Shown here: positions 4,340 to 6,903 of the stretch, piece after piece
How positions within the stretch are numbered: position 1 is the first letter of the stretch
How the letters are laid out: the number at the start of each line of letters is the position of its first letter
Notes under the pieces: generated by a model
Told to the model about the DNA's origin: nothing
The model's database searches: none
What the model saw: only the letters and a program-made list of their open reading frames with translations
Made by a program: the position numbers and the translations under genes
NCBI GenBank assembly: GCA_943354205.1
Contig: CALRBJ010000023.1
Span: 1-6,903 of the forward strand
DNA from: Candidatus Nomurabacteria bacterium
Lineage (GTDB): Bacteria; Patescibacteriota; Minisyncoccia; Phycocordibacterales; UBA9973
DNA: 6,903 nt
Direction of reading: 5' to 3'

Positions 4340-4345
4340 GGGCAA
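4315..4345 (-). promoter_or_regulatory. pth promoter, nearly leaderless
   Basis: On the minus strand TGCTATCAT covers 4315-4323 (hexamer TATCAT 4315-4320), 8 bases from the pth ATG at 4306. A weak -35, TTGCCC (4340-4345), lies 19 bp upstream. The two TGCTA elements of this promoter and the lepB promoter form an inverted repeat (TAGCA 4319-4323, TGCTA 4331-4335). Confidence 0.65.
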
Positions 4346-4348
4346 ATT

Positions 4349-4912
4349 ATGGATGAAAACAAGAAAACTCCGGCTAAGAACAGTTTTTTGGAGTTGGTAA
4401 AATTCGCCGCCATAGCATTTATCATCGTCGTACCGATCCGCTACTTTGTAGCCCAGCCATTCGTGGTCTCCGGTCTATCTATGTTTCCCACTTTCAACGA
4501 CGGCCAATACCTAATCATCGATGAATTGTCTTATCGATTCCATCCGCCCCATAGAGGCGATGTCGTCGTATTCCATTATCCAAAAGACAAGTCCAAGTAC
4601 TTTATCAAACGCATCATAGGTCTGCCAGGCGAAACAGTCGTCACTAAAAATAATTCAGTGACGATAAAAAATGCCGATCACCCCGAAGGTTTTGTTCTCG
4701 ATGAGCCATATGTCAGCAGAGCCGTCGATGGCAATGTCACCAGCAAATTGGGCGCGGATGAATACTTCGTTTTGGGCGACAATCGTCCCGCATCGTCCGA
4801 TTCCCGCTACTGGGGCAATCTACCAAAAGATCTAATCGTCGGGCGAGTATACTTGCGACTCCTTCCATTTTCTCGCATAGGCATACTACCGGGAGAAAAT
4901 AATAATTACTAA
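4349..4912 (+). CDS. lepB: Signal peptidase I
   Basis: This 187-residue membrane-anchored serine protease removes signal peptides from exported proteins. One N-terminal span lies at about 18-34. Directly after it comes S-G-L-S-M-F-P-T with the nucleophile S44. Box D, Y-F-I-K-R-I-I-G-L-P-G-E, holds the general base K87. Box E is G-D-N-R followed by S-S-D-S-R-Y-W-G. The catalytic face acts outside the membrane. The size and single anchor are typical of short Gram-positive-like enzymes. It heads a plus-strand unit with hisS, def and fmt. No Shine-Dalgarno; the promoter at 4311-4339 would give almost no 5' leader. Confidence 0.95.
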   Translation: MDENKKTPAKNSFLELVKFAAIAFIIVVPIRYFVAQPFVVSGLSMFPTFNDGQYLIIDELSYRFHPPHRGDVVVFHYPKDKSKYFIKRIIGLPGETVVTKNNSVTIKNADHPEGFVLDEPYVSRAVDGNVTSKLGADEYFVLGDNRPASSDSRYWGNLPKDLIVGRVYLRLLPFSRIGILPGENNNY

Positions 4913-4916
4913 AAAT

Positions 4917-6239
4917 ATGAAAAAACCAACACCAAAAAATCAAAAAAATACAGACACAAAAAAATCAACTGAATTTCAGGTGCCAAAAGGCATGCGCGAT
5001 ATCACCGACGAAGCTTACTATTCTTTCCAAGGTTTTTTTGAAAAAGCCCAGGAGGTCGCCATTTACTATGGCTTCAAACCGATCGAGACTCCTATGCTCG
5101 AGCATGAAGAAGTATTTACTTCCTCTATCGGTGTCGGCACCGATATCGTCGACAAAGAAATGTACACACTCCGCACCAAAGGTGGCGACAAACTCGCTCT
5201 GCGACCCGAGCACACCGCCCCTCTGATGCGCTCATACATAGAAAAAGGCATGCAAACCCTACCCCAGCCAGTCATGATCTATCAGCACGGCCCAGTGTGG
5301 CGACACGACAATCCGCAAAAAGGGCGCTATCGCCAATTTTGGCAATTCGACATGGATGCGCTCGGCTCTGAAAAAAGCATCATGGATGCGCTCGTCATAA
5401 AAGCCGGCATGACCGTGCTCGAAGAAGCTGGCGCGGAAAAACTTTCCATTGAAATAAATTCCATCGGCGACAAAGACTGCCGTCCAGCTTATGTAAAAGA
5501 ACTCGTTAGCTATTACAAAAAACACTTAAACCAACTCCCCGCCATCGACCGTGAAAGATTGAAAACCAATCCCCTTCGCATTCTCGATTCTAAAGAAGAA
5601 AAAACAAAAGAAATAAATCAGGGCGCGCCGGAAGCAGTCGCCTATCTTTGCAGCGCCTGCAAGAAACACTTCAAAGAAGTACTCGAATATTTAGGCGAAA
5701 TGGGAATTGAATACAATATAAATAAAAATTTAGTGCGGGGGCTATCTTATTACACTCGCACAGTATTTGAAGTTTATACTCAAAATAGTGAGGAAAGTTC
5801 TACTCCAACCCAAGTGGCCTCCGGCGGTCGCTACGACTATCTGGGCCGACACCTCGGTGCCAAGCGCGATATCCCAGCCGTTGGGTTCTCTCTAGGTGTG
5901 GACCGTGTGGTAGAAGCGCCTTGGTATAAAAAGCTCGCGCCGAGGATAATGAAAAAGCCAAAGATGTATTTCATCCAGCTCGGCATGGAAGCAAAGCTCA
6001 AGAGCTTGAATGTCATCGACATCTTGCGCAAAGCGCACATACCCATCGCCCAATCTCTCTCAAAAGATTCTTTGGGCGCCCAGCTCGGCGTGGCAGAGAA
6101 AATGAATGTGCCGTACGCGCTCATATTTGGCCAAAAAGAAGCGCTGGAAAACTCCGTCATTGTCCGAGATATGGCCACCCGCTCGCAGGAAACGGTAAAA
6201 GTGCCAAAACTTTTGGACTACCTAAAGAACTTGAAATAA
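4917..6239 (+). CDS. hisS: Histidyl-tRNA synthetase (class II)
   Basis: The 440-residue enzyme charges tRNA-His. A lysine/asparagine-rich tail of about 20 residues precedes the catalytic core. Visible elements are motif 1 around GFKPIETPMLEHEEVF (52-67), LRPEHTAP (95-102), motif 2 with V-W-R-H-D-N-P-Q-K-G-R-Y-R-Q-F (127-141), the histidine-binding R-G-L-S-Y-Y-T (274-280), A-S-G-G-R-Y-D (301-307), motif 3 A-V-G-F-S-L-G-V-D-R (321-330), and a C-terminal anticodon-binding domain (about 348-440). Two variations stand out: S277 where RGLDYY is usual, and HDNPQ where HERPQ is common in motif 2. A Cys pair, C245 and C248 (L-C-S-A-C-K-K-H-F), sits in the insertion. The ATG is 4 bases after the lepB stop, without a Shine-Dalgarno. 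HisZ-like paralogues are excluded by the intact motifs. Confidence 0.95.
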   Translation: MKKPTPKNQKNTDTKKSTEFQVPKGMRDITDEAYYSFQGFFEKAQEVAIYYGFKPIETPMLEHEEVFTSSIGVGTDIVDKEMYTLRTKGGDKLALRPEHTAPLMRSYIEKGMQTLPQPVMIYQHGPVWRHDNPQKGRYRQFWQFDMDALGSEKSIMDALVIKAGMTVLEEAGAEKLSIEINSIGDKDCRPAYVKELVSYYKKHLNQLPAIDRERLKTNPLRILDSKEEKTKEINQGAPEAVAYLCSACKKHFKEVLEYLGEMGIEYNINKNLVRGLSYYTRTVFEVYTQNSEESSTPTQVASGGRYDYLGRHLGAKRDIPAVGFSLGVDRVVEAPWYKKLAPRIMKKPKMYFIQLGMEAKLKSLNVIDILRKAHIPIAQSLSKDSLGAQLGVAEKMNVPYALIFGQKEALENSVIVRDMATRSQETVKVPKLLDYLKNLK

Positions 6240-6240
6240 T

Positions 6241-6747
6241 ATGATTCATATTCTCGACAAAAACGAGAAGTTGCTAAGAAAACACGCGAAACCTATCTCT
6301 AAAAAAGAGATCGGGTCTAAAGATTTGTCCAAAATTCTGGATAGAATGAGCAAAGCCTTGGGCGAGCAAGACGACGGCGTGGCTATCGCCGCGCCCCAAG
6401 TGGGCGAGAGTATTCGCGTATTCGTGGTATCTAAAAAAATATTCCCGACCGAAGGCATCGACAAAGTTTTTATCAATCCGGAAATAATAAAAAAATCGCG
6501 CGATCGGAAAGCCATGATCGAAGGATGTCTTTCGGTGCGCTGGCTCTACGGCAAGGTAAAACGGGCCTCGCGTGCGGTTGTAAAAGCTACCGATGAACAC
6601 GGCCAAGAATTCGAAATGGAAGGTCGCGGACTCCTGGCCCAAATATTCCAGCACGAAATAGACCACCTCGATGGCATACTCTTTATCGACACCGCAAAAG
6701 AACTCGAAGAAATCCCTCCTCATGACCACTCCAAACCAAAAAAATAA
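6241..6747 (+). CDS. def: Peptide deformylase
   Basis: This 168-residue metalloenzyme removes the formyl group from the N-terminal methionine of new proteins. The three signature motifs are intact: G-V-A-I-A-A-P-Q (46-53, Q53), E-G-C-L-S (94-98, metal ligand C96), and H-E-I-D-H (138-142, ligands H138 and H142, catalytic E139), followed by LDG. An Fe2+ or similar metal is expected. The start follows the hisS stop after a single base. The charged C-terminal tail (PPHDHSKPKK) overlaps the start of fmt by 26 bases, so the pair that adds and removes formyl groups is transcribed together, as in many bacteria. Confidence 0.95.
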   Translation: MIHILDKNEKLLRKHAKPISKKEIGSKDLSKILDRMSKALGEQDDGVAIAAPQVGESIRVFVVSKKIFPTEGIDKVFINPEIIKKSRDRKAMIEGCLSVRWLYGKVKRASRAVVKATDEHGQEFEMEGRGLLAQIFQHEIDHLDGILFIDTAKELEEIPPHDHSKPKK

Positions 6748-6903
6748 GATAGTATTCTTTGGCACATCTGAAGAAGCAGTGTATGCGCTCGATGCCTTGT
6801 ACTCTAAGGGAATCATTCCCTCTCTTGTTGTCACCACTCCCGACAAGCCAACCGGCCGGCATCAAATCCTAACTCCCCCTCTCGCAAGAAAATGGGCAGA
6901 TGA
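6722..6903 (+). CDS. fmt: Methionyl-tRNA formyltransferase, N-terminal part, cut by the window edge
   Basis: Sixty codons are present. After a short polar start (MTTPNQKNK) comes the Rossmann-like strand and loop I-V-F-F-G-T-S-E-E-A-V, then L-V-V-T-T-P-D-K-P-T-G-R, matching the family pattern of FxGT near the N-terminus and TxPD(K/R)PxGR about 25 residues later. The catalytic N-x-H and S-L-L-P-x-x-R-G segments would lie beyond the edge. The enzyme transfers a formyl group from 10-formyl-tetrahydrofolate to Met-tRNA(fMet). The ATG lies inside def; no other ATG occurs before the conserved strand, so the overlap is real. The frame is open to the end. Confidence 0.88.
   Translation, partial: MTTPNQKNKIVFFGTSEEAVYALDALYSKGIIPSLVVTTPDKPTGRHQILTPPLARKWAD

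Noticed and set aside
4307..4345. pth start at 4345 with 13 extra residues
   Set aside because: Pth proteins start at the first strand MxxIxGLGNPG, and the extra stretch is occupied by divergent promoters.
302..6747. Alternative genetic code with TGA read as glycine (as in Gracilibacteria/SR1)
   Set aside because: No complete gene has an in-frame TGA and glycines use GGN codons. Absence of TGA stops among ten genes is suggestive only and fits chance plus TAA preference.

Overview
The window looks like chromosomal DNA of a bacterium of the Candidate Phyla Radiation (Patescibacteria, most likely a Parcubacteria-type lineage). The basis is compact housekeeping proteins, a four-repeat ribosomal protein S1 of only 379 residues, very short intergenic gaps, no convincing Shine-Dalgarno sequence before any gene, and -10 boxes lying a few bases from start codons. 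This placement is an inference; no 16S or other phylogenetic marker was compared. All complete genes read with the standard bacterial code. Every visible stop is TAA, except one TAG.

Layout. (1) Positions 1-82, minus strand: the start of a probable metallo-beta-lactamase-fold hydrolase, with an apparent one-base frameshift in a homopolymer. (2) Positions 120-1492, plus strand: a promoter and a structured leader in which a 7-bp stem competes with a terminator hairpin, then the S1 gene and a strong terminator. (3) Positions 1491-2932: an accessory island. Two plus-strand units of 457 and 454 bp each hold one small orphan gene between matching flanks. The 5' flank is a GGAGG/CCTCC hairpin plus an 18-bp identical block ahead of TTGACA. 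The 3' flank is an 86-bp repeat, 83/86 identical between the units, carrying the terminator. Between them, on the minus strand, sits a RelE/YafQ-type toxin with a ribbon-helix-helix antitoxin and a clear operator-promoter. (4) Positions 2936-4306, minus strand: pth (peptidyl-tRNA hydrolase) followed by an RlmB/TrmH-type 2'-O-methyltransferase. (5) Positions 4349-6903, plus strand: lepB, hisS, def and the start of fmt, packed with gaps of 4 and 1 bases and then a 26-base overlap. This unit diverges from pth through two overlapping face-to-face promoters.

The core genes share a theme of protein synthesis and maturation: mRNA binding by S1, rRNA methylation, peptidyl-tRNA recycling, His-tRNA charging, formylation of initiator Met-tRNA, deformylation of nascent chains and signal peptide removal. 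The most unusual elements are non-coding: the attenuator-like leader of the S1 gene, the twin repeat-flanked units, and a recurrent extended -10 motif (TGnTAnnnT) placed for leaderless or nearly leaderless mRNAs. No wholly new multi-gene system is evident.
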